Shown piece by piece: positions 38,220 to 49,800 of a stretch of 64,000 nucleotides of DNA. A model generated the notes under the pieces. That model searched no databases, had not been told where the DNA came from, and was given only the letters and a program-made list of their open reading frames with translations. The DNA comes from Onchocerca volvulus (Eukaryota > Nematoda > Chromadorea > Rhabditida > Onchocercidae): contig HG738139.1 of the NCBI GenBank assembly GCA_000499405.2, forward strand, positions 11,928,398 to 11,992,397, in the 5' to 3' direction. A program made the translations under genes and the position numbers. Numbering within the stretch: position 1 is the stretch's first letter; the number at the start of each line of letters is the position of its first letter.

Positions 38220-39440
38220 CGCGATCTATTTCATCTGAAGTTCTGCAAAAAAGTAATTAACTTTTGAGTCCAAAAATTTGATTATTCTTTTCAACATTAG
38301 TTAGAAAGTTGCTCAAAAATATCGGCGAGAACATAATGAAAATCATCAACTCTTTCATTTAATTTATTCCTAAAAGAGATTAAAATTTTAGCAAAGGAAA
38401 TTTTATATTTCTTTTTTTTTTTTTTCTAAATATATCAACAGGACAGTGAAATTTCACTGATCAATTCTTCAGAAAAATAAAAAAATATCTGAACTGTTCA
38501 ACAAAGGACACATACAGATGCTATGATTTGCAGTTTAATGGATTCTAAAATTTACGCTTTACTTATTGGATTACAGAATTCGAGCTAAACTTTAAGCTTA
38601 AAAAACGTATTCAAATATTAAATTTGATATTTCAAGTTTATTTGTAAAATTTAAAGTTTAATGTAGTTTTTGGGAGTTGTTTAAATTCATTTCTTGTTTT
38701 GAAATAATATAAACTTTGTTTTTCAAACTTAATTTAGATTCAAACTGATTTTTCAACATTTCGTGACATCCGAATACATATATTTTTCACTCCTTATAAT
38801 AATATATGACTCAATAATAAATAACAATTTACCCAAAAAAAAGCAAGTAATGATTTACCTCCATCCACAAAAAAAAAGATTAAGAAATAATTAACCAGCA
38901 TTGGCATTTATAAAGCGGCAGCACAGCTGGCAGAAGTCTAGAATAGGAGTGATTAAGAAATTGTAGTAAGAAATATGACAAAAAAAATATGTCATATAAA
39001 TTCGCATACTAACTCAAAAATTTTAAACCATAAAAAAAAATCATTCACTTCCAGTACTTATTGTCGTTGCCGTGCACCCGTGCTGCATGCAAACACCAAG
39101 TTTTCACTGATTTGAAACTGCGGTCCTAGCTGGATATCTTACAATCTGAAATATGAATATGAGGATAATGCTGTTTTAATACATTATTCAATTCAAAAAA
39201 GTTGGTACTTAGCCACTTAACAAGAGTTCCAAAAACATGGATTTTTAAAAAATCCATAGCAAATTTGTCTTCATATTTTAAAAATTTTCAGAGACACATA
39301 ATCCCTATGATAGGGATCACACTACCTTCACAATAAGAAATACATACTGATTGAAACGGACCTCATCGCATCCCTAACAACCGTGTAGGGTCCGCCGTTG
39401 AAGCTCGTAATTGCTTCAAAAATTCATCCGGAAAAAACCC
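38220..39440. other. AT-rich non-coding stretch
   Basis: No supportable gene was seen. A T-rich run lies at about 38,409-38,426, and otherwise the sequence is unstructured AT-rich DNA. A slightly GC-richer tract begins near 39,040 and leads into the coding-like patch at 39,448. Confidence 0.5.
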
Positions 39441-39447
39441 TCAACTT

Positions 39448-39938
39448 TCATTCAAACGAATGAAAGTTTCCGGCATCACCGGCTGTGTTGTCGCTGTCGG
39501 TGTATCCTTCATCGGCAACGGCACCTTTACGATTCTCGATCGCCTGAAATAAATATATTCAAACAATAAGATAGTTAAAATATCTGCAATATCTCTAAAG
39601 GGTAATAATATTCGTAAAATTTCGACTTTCAAAAAAACAACTGCACTATTTCTTCATTCTAGTAATGAAAATATATGCTAGTAAATAGCTAGGATTGATA
39701 CGATTTTAAAACTCACAACTGGAATTCGCGGAAAAACAATCGGCCGCATCTCCACCTCTGCCTCCGAACTCTCTCCGCTTCTAAGCCACTACTGGTGCTA
39801 CTACCTCCAGTTCAGGAGTTCTCCTGCCATCTTTTCGACTTCATCACCGATTCGGAGACTCATGAAGCTTTGGATGAGCTCCTCCAGCTCCTCATCTTTC
39901 TTGGAGGTTCGCTATTCATCTCGAAAGTAGTCACCATG
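39448..39938 (-). pseudogene. Coding-like patch of unknown family, with stop and frame shift
   Basis: A GC-richer minus-strand segment looks exonic. From 39,938 (after a TTTTCAG acceptor) one frame reads HGDYFRDE, a TAG, then RTSKKDEELEELIQSF and IGDEVEKMAGELLNW before further stops. From about 39,770 a second frame is open to a GTT/GTGAGT donor at 39,717. It continues in phase at 39,448-39,543 (TTTCAG acceptor) as AIENRKGAVADEGYTDSD and ends at TGA. The in-frame stop and the frame change suggest a decayed gene; a real gene with a mis-set exon or an assembly error is the alternative. No family was recognised. Confidence 0.35.
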
Positions 39939-39949
39939 CTGAAAATCAC

Positions 39950-41588
39950 TCATTACACATTCTTCTGTACAAAGAAATAGAGATACTTTATTCTGAAACG
40001 TGCTATCACTCATCTCGACAAATGTTCGAAAGAATCTCATAATCTAGTCAAGACCAAGCTAAGATTCGTCTGCATAATTCCTGATTGATAAATTAAAAAA
40101 TTTTCAGCAAAACAAATGAGAAAAAAACTGCACCTTCGCATATAGGCGGCCTATTGGTCTATATTCGCACTTGTCTTTCATCGTATAGTACAGAAATGCG
40201 ATTATTAGCCTGAAATTTCAAAAAAAGAGTTCGCTTCATACAATATTCAAATATTTAATATCAAAATGAATCATTATGGAGAACTAATTCAAATATCTTT
40301 ACAAATAAATAATGAAAATATATGCTGTAAATCAAAGAATAAATTAACCAAGGCCATTCTTTCTACACCACAAGGTACACTAACTATTCCGCTCCCATAT
40401 CCACTAGTATTATATTTCTACACACAATTTCCAAATCGCAAGTACCTTCCATATTGCATACAGACTCTAAACGAATACCATCTAATGAGAGCAAGATATA
40501 GATCCAAATGAACACTCCTTACAGTAATTACAGTAATCGAAATTTTCATTCATCACTTTCTTCTCCATCTTCCTCCATAACTTCGGCAGTGTGAATATAA
40601 TGTCGAGGTTATGGAGAGAGAGATAGGAAAAAAAAAAAAATGCATGTGATAATTCTTATATATTGTCGAGTCCTCTATCTACCACTTATCAAATTTTGAA
40701 CTTACACGTTACCCTTCTATATTCCGACTTTTTAACATCTATCACCTTATCTTACACATTCCTTGTTAAAAATCTGTGCTTTCAGAATGGTGTATAAAGC
40801 TTAACAACTCTATCATCTATCGAATATATATGCTAACATTGGATACAGAAAATGACTGAAAAAAAAGCCTTTCTCCCACTGTCCTTGAAATGTGAACATA
40901 ATCATGTTGAAAAAAAAAAAAAAAAAAACGTTTAGATCAATCTTTTGTGCTACTTCAATCCCTTATTCCCTCACAGCAAATCTCAAACTTGTACGTACAT
41001 TAAAGTTTATATGAAACTAAGTATTCAAACTCTTTATAAGGTCAAAAAAAAAAAAAAGAAACGAAAAGACAAAAAAAGGGCACATCGAAAGTCTGAGAAA
41101 ATATAATGCCACTTTTCCTCTCACTCTCTTCTGCCACAAGATATTAGATTTGATCAAGGGATGAAGAGATACAAACAACACCAGTCACAGATTTCTCTTT
41201 CCTTAATATTAGCATTCCCGCTACTGTTGTCGCGAACTATCACGATACTCCAACCAAATTCCAAATAAATAAATAATCAAGCAAATTCCTCATTGTGATT
41301 CAGTGTAACCAATATTAAGAATCAATTCCTCAGATCTATTTCCCATGCTTTTCTGTTTTAATCTATGCTCACATCTTTGTATTCCTGTCATACAGGAAAT
41401 ACCATTGCTGTCAATCACTTAAAATACTCTCTAAATTCACATTTTTGAGCATATTCACATGCTAATCTTCTCATTATATCTTGTTACGATGCTAATGTTG
41501 TACTTCGGTCTTAACAGTTTCCGTGTAAACCACTCCCATCTCTAATATACACATATACCTGGTTGTATTAAGAGAACAGAGATTTTGT
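39950..41588. other. AT-rich non-coding stretch
   Basis: An 81-codon plus-strand frame at 40,266-40,511 has no recognisable domain and no splice partners, and is not supported as a gene. Poly-A runs occur at about 40,630, 40,910 and 41,046. Nothing else was seen. Confidence 0.5.
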
Positions 41589-41589
41589 A

Positions 41590-41848
41590 CTTCGGTGTGG
41601 ACGCGACCCAATTCGACTTTACACGACTTACCCCAATTCGACTTTACACAACTTACACCAATTCGACTCTACACAACTTACTTCAGTTCGTCTCTACACA
41701 ACGTACTCCAATTGGACTCGACACAATTAGCCCCAACTCGACTGGACGCCACTCAACCAACTCGACTCGAAACAACTTAATCCAACTCGATATAATTAAG
41801 TCCAAATCGACTCGACGCATCTCTGCTCAACTCGTCTTGATTCACTGG
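41590..41848. repeat. Degenerate 25-bp minisatellite, about ten units
   Basis: Units of mostly 25 bp follow the pattern CAAYTCGACTYNACACAACT plus five bases, starting cleanly at 41,609 with a partial unit before it. One unit is 24 bp and one is shortened to about 20 bp. Divergence rises from left to right. Two plus-strand reading frames stay open through it (88 and 61 codons), giving Thr/Leu/Ser-rich repeats. These are best explained by the lack of stops in the unit rather than by coding. Confidence 0.85.
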
Positions 41849-41849
41849 T

Positions 41850-44800
41850 AGTAATTGATACTGTTCGACATCACTTACCGTGATTCAGAAAGTTCTACGA
41901 CAATCGTCTCCCGCCCCACTCCATCCACACGAAAATTCTTCAAGCTATTTTCAAACTTTCAATATCTCCTTATTCCATCTGGGCTCTAAGACAAGTGACC
42001 ACTCAAAAATGATACATGTGAAAAAAAAAATCAACAGAAATCCAGTAAATGAATGTTAATATCCACTTCAGTAACTCAATTCTTATCCAAATCCTTGCTC
42101 AACTTTGGCAGTGCGCATTAGATAGCAATCATTTTCAAAATGGCACATAGTGTTGTGGAAGGCTTCCTGTTGGATTGAGCTGTGGATGGGACAGATTTGT
42201 ATTAATGCCTTTATTCACAATAGCGATAATCGAATAACAAATAATTGGCAGCACAGTAGAAAATCAGACGTGTAGTGAAGGAAATTGGGTGATGTGAATT
42301 GGAAATTTAAAGAGGAATGTGTAATGGGAACTTGGAGAGGAACAAGTAGCCTAAGGTTATCTAATTAAAGTGAATCCAACCCGAATGAAAGGTTTTGGGA
42401 TTTTGTAGGAGTATTTTAACTATTAAAAATTGGCGTATTGATTTATAATACGATTGATAACAAAACAATAATGAGAAAATAACAGTTTTCACAAAAGGAA
42501 AAATATCGTTATAGAGTTTCATTAGACACAAAAGATGGAACGGATATTAAGTACAAGATTAATCATTCGATTAAAATTATCTTAGCTAAGATTGGAAAAC
42601 GTTTGGATGAATATTGTAGATTAGCATAGGAATTAGCAAACACTGACAAATACTTTTTACAGGTTCATTAAAAATTTTACAAATTTTAACTATTTGACTA
42701 TATAATTATCTGTAATAATTAGTTTTATTTAGGAATTAATTTCGGTTTTTCCGACGCATAGCCTACAGCTTTATAATCCTGTGCTAACAAATATGGATAA
42801 AAAGAAAGGCTAAAGGAAAAATTGTCTTTGATTTTTCAATAAATAATAATTAAATAAGAAATTACGGTTATCGTAATTAATTGATGATTTAAAAAAGTTT
42901 TCGCAATAAAAGAAAAAAGAAAAACGTTGTCGTGAAAATGAATTTTTTCTTATATATTCGGATTCGAGAGAAATGAGAAGAAAAAAAAGAAGAATGAATA
43001 TATTTTATATATCGAGGAGCTATTTCACGTTTCATTATAAAAATTATGCTCATGCGAGTTGAATGAGTTGTCGGGAATTTTGAGGAAATTTTTTAGAAAT
43101 TTGTGGGAGAAGTCTTGTTGTATTCAGTTGGACGACGATTGTAGAAAGTAATAAAACAAATACTTTATCAAACACAATAGGCAATATTACAGCGCGATCA
43201 ACGTAAAATAAAATGAAATATAGAAAAAAAAGGGGATTAGGAGTGCTGAGATTCAAAGTTTTGTGATGTCGATTGAAGAAGATGATGACGATGATCCTAG
43301 CAGATTGAATTGTGGAATATATATAGTAGTTTGGAGTAGGAGTGGCATCAGGCATATTCCAATGATCAAAAATTTCGATTCAATGCAGGAAATTATCTAA
43401 GCCATAAATAAACTAAATATGTAATTAGCATAAGATTGGAACAGTTGATAAATTGCCAGAAATGAGTTTAAAATATAGTTAGACTGAATTTTTAAGGTTG
43501 CAACAATTGATACATTGTTGAAAATGAGTTTAAGACATGATTTATAAGTTAATCTAGCGCAAGATTATTAAAACAATTATCGGAAGAAAATTTAAGATAT
43601 AATTAATCAAATGTATAATTGCTTAAATGTCTAGAGAGCAAACATTTCGAATGTTTCGACATGAGTATTCAACAAGAGCAATAATCAACAAAAAGCCAAC
43701 ACAAAAAAAAAAGAAAATGAACGCTTACACCCCATCGCAATAATCAAAGCTCCTAATTAAACTTCTCGCATCCCACATCTCCAGATTCGCCTCCCTTCTT
43801 TTTTTTATCGATAATCCGAATTATCGGCAGGAAAATGCTAATCCTTTCAAATTGTTCGATCTTTCCATCTCTTTTAGCCATCCCTCTATTACACCAACTT
43901 ATTAATATCTCTGCATTAACCGTCTTCGGGGTCATCCCATCCATTCTTCTGTAGCCATCATTCTATACACTGACTCATCTAATCTATCATGCTTCGCTCA
44001 CCGCCAATTTAAAAAATGGCACGTTTCTTATTATTTTATTGTTCTTTGAATGCATTTATGTTTACATAAAATATGGGGAAAGATAAATGGAAAATCTCCA
44101 TTTTCCTTTTATAAATTGTCAAATGATAATCAAGGGCATGAAGGATTCAAAAAAATTTCAAGATTAGAAAAAAGCTATCATCAAAAAAATAAAAAAGATA
44201 TGATCACGTCGTCTCGAGCGAAATTCAAAGTTAAAATTAAGAATACGAATAATTTATTGTAGTTTTAACTTCCTCATTTAATTGATCAAAAAACTGCCAA
44301 AAGAGAAAAAAAAAAAGAAAATAAGGAAGAAAATTTCTAAAACTTATTAAAAATAAGGTTAAAAATTTCGAAAAAATAAAGAAGAAAAACATTTAATGAT
44401 CAGTCTTGTGCATCTTGATTCATTTTTGACAGAAATATATTTTTAATGGTGTAAATTCTGTCGACACAGGAGCGACAGTTTCCTAATTATGTATAACAAT
44501 TCTAGCCATCTGAGCATATAGGAGAAATGATCCGCAATTATTTGGCTTGTATTGTAAAATCTATTTATTTGTAATTCCTTTTAACTTTATTTTAATACTT
44601 GCCTTCCAAAGATATAAAACTTTAGAAAAGAATAATTAATGGTACTCAGAAACTTAATGTCAAATTTTCCTATTGTTTTTCCGAGTCCAATAATCAAATT
44701 AATAGAATAATTTTAAAAGTTAGAAACATTACTTTGATTCGGACGCAAAATCACTTATATGTCTCTTAATGTTCTCGTAAAATAACACAACTAAATGAAT

Positions 44801-46818
44801 AAATTTATTAAGTTTATTATAAATTCAATTTGATAAATTGAAATTACCGCACGCAATTTTTTCATCATTTATGGACTTTACCGTGATTCGAAAAAACAGC
44901 ATTAAAAGGTGATTTTATCATTTTTTTTTTCTTCCAAATTTTGCTAACATGAAATTCCAAGTATATTGCAATCTTTTATGATTTAAATTATCTGACGTAA
45001 TTAAAAGACTTTCAATGTTCCGAAAATTACTACATATCTTTCAAAAATTAATCTCGAATGCCATTGTTTATTATATTCATTTTTCTCATTGACAGGTTTT
45101 ATATCATGTATTATTATATTCTGCTGACTCTCAATATAAACTGAGAGCGATGTTATTCAAATTTCCTAATTTTAATTATCACAATACATTCGCCGCCCCA
45201 AACATAACAATGAATTACTCGCTAAAATCAACGATTTTAACATCCAAAAAGACTAATTTAAATCGTTCACATATTTTATATTTCGAAAAATGAGGACTTT
45301 TTTTATCTTTTCTATTTCACTACTAATAACTTCAACTTACAAATTTTCTGATTTTCTAGATGCTACATATATAGCCCTTATGAATTAGAATTAAATCATA
45401 TACAATTAGGCCAATAATATTCGGAACTTCATGTCATTTTTTTTTCTACAAATTTATTGGTGCAAGGATAATATCATATATATCTATTGAAATCATTTAT
45501 TTTATTTACTTTATTTAGTTGATATTTACGAGATTACTATTGAAATTTTACTTTTTTTTTTTCAACACAAAACGCAGTGCATCATATGAAATACGCCAAA
45601 AAATTGAGAAAAATACCGAAAAAATTTTTCATTTTTCTGCATCTGAAAGAGAGCAATGCAAAGAACTGGAATATACAATAACAATGTCACAGAAGATTAC
45701 AAAAAACAAGAAAAATTCTGAAATTAGTCTCGAGAAATAATTACAAAATTATATGGATTCTATCATCTTAGCTTCCTTGATGAAAAATGACATTTTTCAT
45801 TTTTCAACTATCACCTACGAATACTTTTTTCTAATTGCCACAGCAAATAGAAAGGAAATTCTGGAAAGTTATAAAACATGTGAAATAAATTAGCTAATAT
45901 TTCACGTTAAAGTTATTCTTCAATGATCGATCTACTCAATTTTCTGTTACTCTATTTTCAACTTAACACATAGTACTGCTGCTCACCATTTTCCACCATT
46001 TTACAATTATAATGCATCTCCTTATTTTTTTATCATATTTAGTTGTAACTATTTAATCCGACTTGAACATCAATATCTAGAATAAAAGTGATATTTGGGC
46101 ATCTAATTCTTACTAACTCAAGATCTAGGAATAAGCAATCACTTATAGCTTCTATAACGAATGTGTAAATTGTTCACTACAAATGGAAGAAAAATCTTCC
46201 AGAATTTTGGACCATAAAACATGTGATAAAAGTTGAAATAATATTGCAAATATGCCATTCCTCATTAAACAATAATCGATCTATTTTGTTCCCTATTAGT
46301 TTGTTTTTAAGTGGGACATCTTATTCTCACATTATAATATCAGCAACTACTATAATAAATAAATTTTTTTGAATTTTTAACTTTTCTTCAGAATTCAGAA
46401 TTCGTTTAGAAAATTTCCTGTAAAAGATATTAAACCTAGACAGGTAATATATTCGGGAAAAAATGAACAGAAATAAAGTGGGAAAAGAAGTAGTTTAAAA
46501 TATTTTCGAGGACCAATCACAACTGAAGACTGCTTGCTTCTTTCAATCAATAAATGTTTTTATTGTAACGAATGATAGTTTGCAGCTATATGTATTATTT
46601 AATTATGATAATTTAGTCGTATCTGTAAAGAATCAATGTAATATTTCAAAACGATGTCAATATTCGAAAAAGATCCTAACAGCATTGTTGACAACAGATA
46701 AATGTACGTAGCATTTATGCGTAAAATAGTAGTTCAAAATGCGAAAAATGTCTCAGAATCAGTGATATTTTTGCTAAAATTTTTTACAATTTACGTAAGA
46801 CTACAAAAAATTTTGGGG
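41850..46818. other. AT-rich gene-free stretch downstream of the receptor gene
   Basis: No exon chain was found on either strand. Open frames at 43,050-43,355, 43,753-43,944, 44,050-44,262 and 45,519-45,740 are low-complexity and unsupported. The right end should hold the 3' UTR of the receptor gene, since its stop codon is at 46,819-46,821, but no cleavage site was assigned. Confidence 0.5.
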
Positions 46819-49800
46819 CTATGGATAATCAGTTGACGTTGATGGTTGATAATGTGCCTGCGTATACAAAGGATAAGGCGACTGTTGTTGTTGCTGTTGT
46901 TGCTGGTGATGTTGGCGGTGTTGAAGCTGTGGCTTTGTAATCGTAAATTTCATATCATATGATTGTTGTGATGATGAAGATGGCATAATCGCAATACCCG
47001 CTGAGCTGATTCCCGTAATTATTTCACTCTGTAACGTTTAAATTTCTTTTTTGCGTTTTTATGATTTTTTTTTCTTTTTTTTTTTCGTTATGGCATCATC
47101 ATCTAATCAAAAGAAGCACATGAACTCATGAGTCTATACCTGTTCAGAAGCAAGACTTCGAAGATCGGTAAGTTTCATCAATAAACGAGAAAAAATATTC
47201 CGCTGTTTCGGTCTTAGGGCATCAACATATGACTGTAGTGCTGAAGTATAAACTTCCTGAATATCTTCTACTGATTTCGGTTGAAGTAAACCAGGTCGAT
47301 CTGAAATAGAAATTTTAATTAAATTATTAAAGTGATCAAAAATTACCAAATTATTCCAGTTTCTGAAAATTTTCATTGTTACAAGAAAGTTTCAATATGC
47401 TATCCAGTACTACGCAGCTTAGAATTTAAGCGTGCATCACTCTTATCTATCTGAATATCATGATTAATGACTGCTGATACTATTAAGTTGACAGATGCGA
47501 ATATCAACTGTAGATTCTTATAAGAATTCAATATTGATTCTCAGCAAAATTTTCAGCTTCTTGCTCAGAATCTTCCTTAGAATCAACTGCAATTTTACCA
47601 AAACAATTATTCAATCTGTTTAAAAGCTTAAAGAACATCATTATTTACAATTTTGAATTCGCCCGATTTCTTTGAATAGCAAAAGAAGTTTCTTCCCTTG
47701 ACCAAAGCTTGTGAAAATTGAAATATAATTTACAGATGCGATAAATTCAAAGTGCTGTTCAAGATTTTGCGAGATATAAAAATAAACTATTGTAGTAAGA
47801 TTAAACAATTTACCAGAAAAAATGGCGATTGCAGTGAGCAGAACATATTCCGCCTGATGCAATTGCATTTTGGATAGAGCATGCGCAAAATCAAACAGTA
47901 AATCAGCTAAAGGTCCGATGAATTCACGATATTGTTCACGATCGTACCGCCATTGTTTTTCTTCATTTCCGAGGACTACTTTTTCATCGAATACATCATA
48001 ACAACGTGATGTTCGTAGTACAAGTACTTCCGTCTTGCAAGTCTGTAAATTCAATCGAGATGTTGAAAGTGTTTTCTTAAAGTATTCGAATAAAGTGACT
48101 TAAAATTTAGACAACGAATTTTTCCATTAAAAGTTTAAAGCAGCTTCTTATATCACTTTTAATATCCAAAAAAGAAGAAAAAAAGAGAAAAATTAAAAAA
48201 ATAAAAGTAAAAAAATGAAAACATTCAAAATTTTTAATTAAGCAATCATTTTCATCAGAAATTGAAAATAGCTTTTAAGGTATTCAAATTTTAGATCAAA
48301 TATCCTCTCTAGTAATAGCAAAACCTTGAAAAATAAAGAGTAAGCAGATGTATTAATTCGTTAACGTAAAAAAAAGAAAGACATCAGCCATAATTTTATT
48401 GGAAAATTAATTCAGTCATTGCTTGAAAAGTTAATCCTGAATTATAATGACGGAAGCGATTCCTTTAGTAATAAAGTTTTCTTGATGGTTGGAAGAGTAT
48501 ACCTTCTTATATAATACAAACAATTATCAAGGAATATCCAAGATAATTAATCATAGGACTATTCTTCCTTTGCTGCTAGTAGAGAAGAATATTCGATACA
48601 GATTGTGGATTGTTGTAGAAACCGTCACCATATCGTCTGAGTCGTTCTAAAAACTGATGTGTTCTAGAGAACTTGTAGCCAAGAATGATTCTTCGCCAAA
48701 ATCCAATCCTTTATATCTTTCCGGGGATCTTCCTTCTTTCCTGATCACCAATTTGTGGTTTTATGCTTGGTTGACCGCGCTTTCTTTCCCCGTTGATCAG
48801 AGCATTTCGGCGGGAAATATATTTATCCTTTGTTATGAAAGATGTTTCTCCTTTTGCTAGTAAACATGTTTATAGTTTCGGCGAGAGATATATTTGTCCT
48901 TTTAATTATTTTTTTGGCGGCAGAAATGTTTACTGGCTTGTTGGTCGATTTGGAACTGCGCGCTTTTTGAATTTTACGGCTCCTAATTTACATTCATTGT
49001 ATTTTTCGGATTTTTCCGACAGTCATATTAATATGATAAAACCATCTCATATCCGGGAATTGTTGAAAACCAATAGCTCTTGTGTGATTTTCAAGATTCC
49101 ATTAACCGAAGATTAAAAGAGAAAATCTTTCCATTGATTCCATTGATTGAAATTCTACTGATTAATTTATCTCTAGCCTTATGTAAAGTAAATTTCTCTC
49201 TAACCTTATGTAAAGTACGTTTATCCTCATCGGAAAGTTTGCAAAAACCGGGCAAATGCATTGTGAATTGATGAATCAACTGTAAGCTTAGAATTGTTAA
49301 TTCAGCAAGTTGTTGATAGGAATTGCCTACTTCACTGCGTTCCTGTAAAAATCATTAATTATACTTTATTTTTAAAAATTTTATCTAATCTCAATTGTAA
49401 TCTCTTCAGTTTCGAATAATTTATTGTTTTTAACAATATCATTAATAATATTTCTTTCTTTTATGTGTCTTTCTGACTTCTTCAGACAGATAAAGTCCAG
49501 AAATCTCAGCATTCTAATTTCGTTTTTATGACAATTAAAATGTGAAAATATGAAATTGAAATGCTCGAAGAGAATAAATAGAAAAAAATTTTTTTCTGTA
49601 TGGTACAATTAAAGAATTGATCCGACTTTTGTGCAATATTTAAGATAAATGAAAAGATTTCAGATTTCGGATTCGATTTTAAAAAATTTTATTAAAATTA
49701 CCGAAATTTTCATCAATGTATCAGTAGATGGTGTGGCAAATTGTTGATCGATGGTCACAATTCGATTAATCAGTTCTCTAGTTTCCATTGATAATGCTAC

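Larger units (their letters stand above)
47140..49342 (-). other. EcR: EcR ligand-binding domain exons
   Basis: Exons 49,205-49,342, 47,814-48,042 and 47,140-47,300 encode [34 protein letters not shown], then [35 protein letters not shown] and [15 protein letters not shown]. These match the EcR domain segment by segment: helix 3 and the signature motif, helices 4-5, helix 8 and the S-D-R-P-G-L loop. The 1.16-kb intron after 49,205 carries a duplicated donor and an unexplained open region. Confidence 0.9.

Noticed and set aside
40266..40511. 81-codon plus-strand open frame
   Set aside because: No recognised domain, no flanking splice sites or codon signal; isolated in AT-rich DNA.
41585..41851. 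88-codon open frame as a repeat protein gene
   Set aside because: The frame exists because the 25-bp unit lacks stops in more than one frame; no promoter or splice context.
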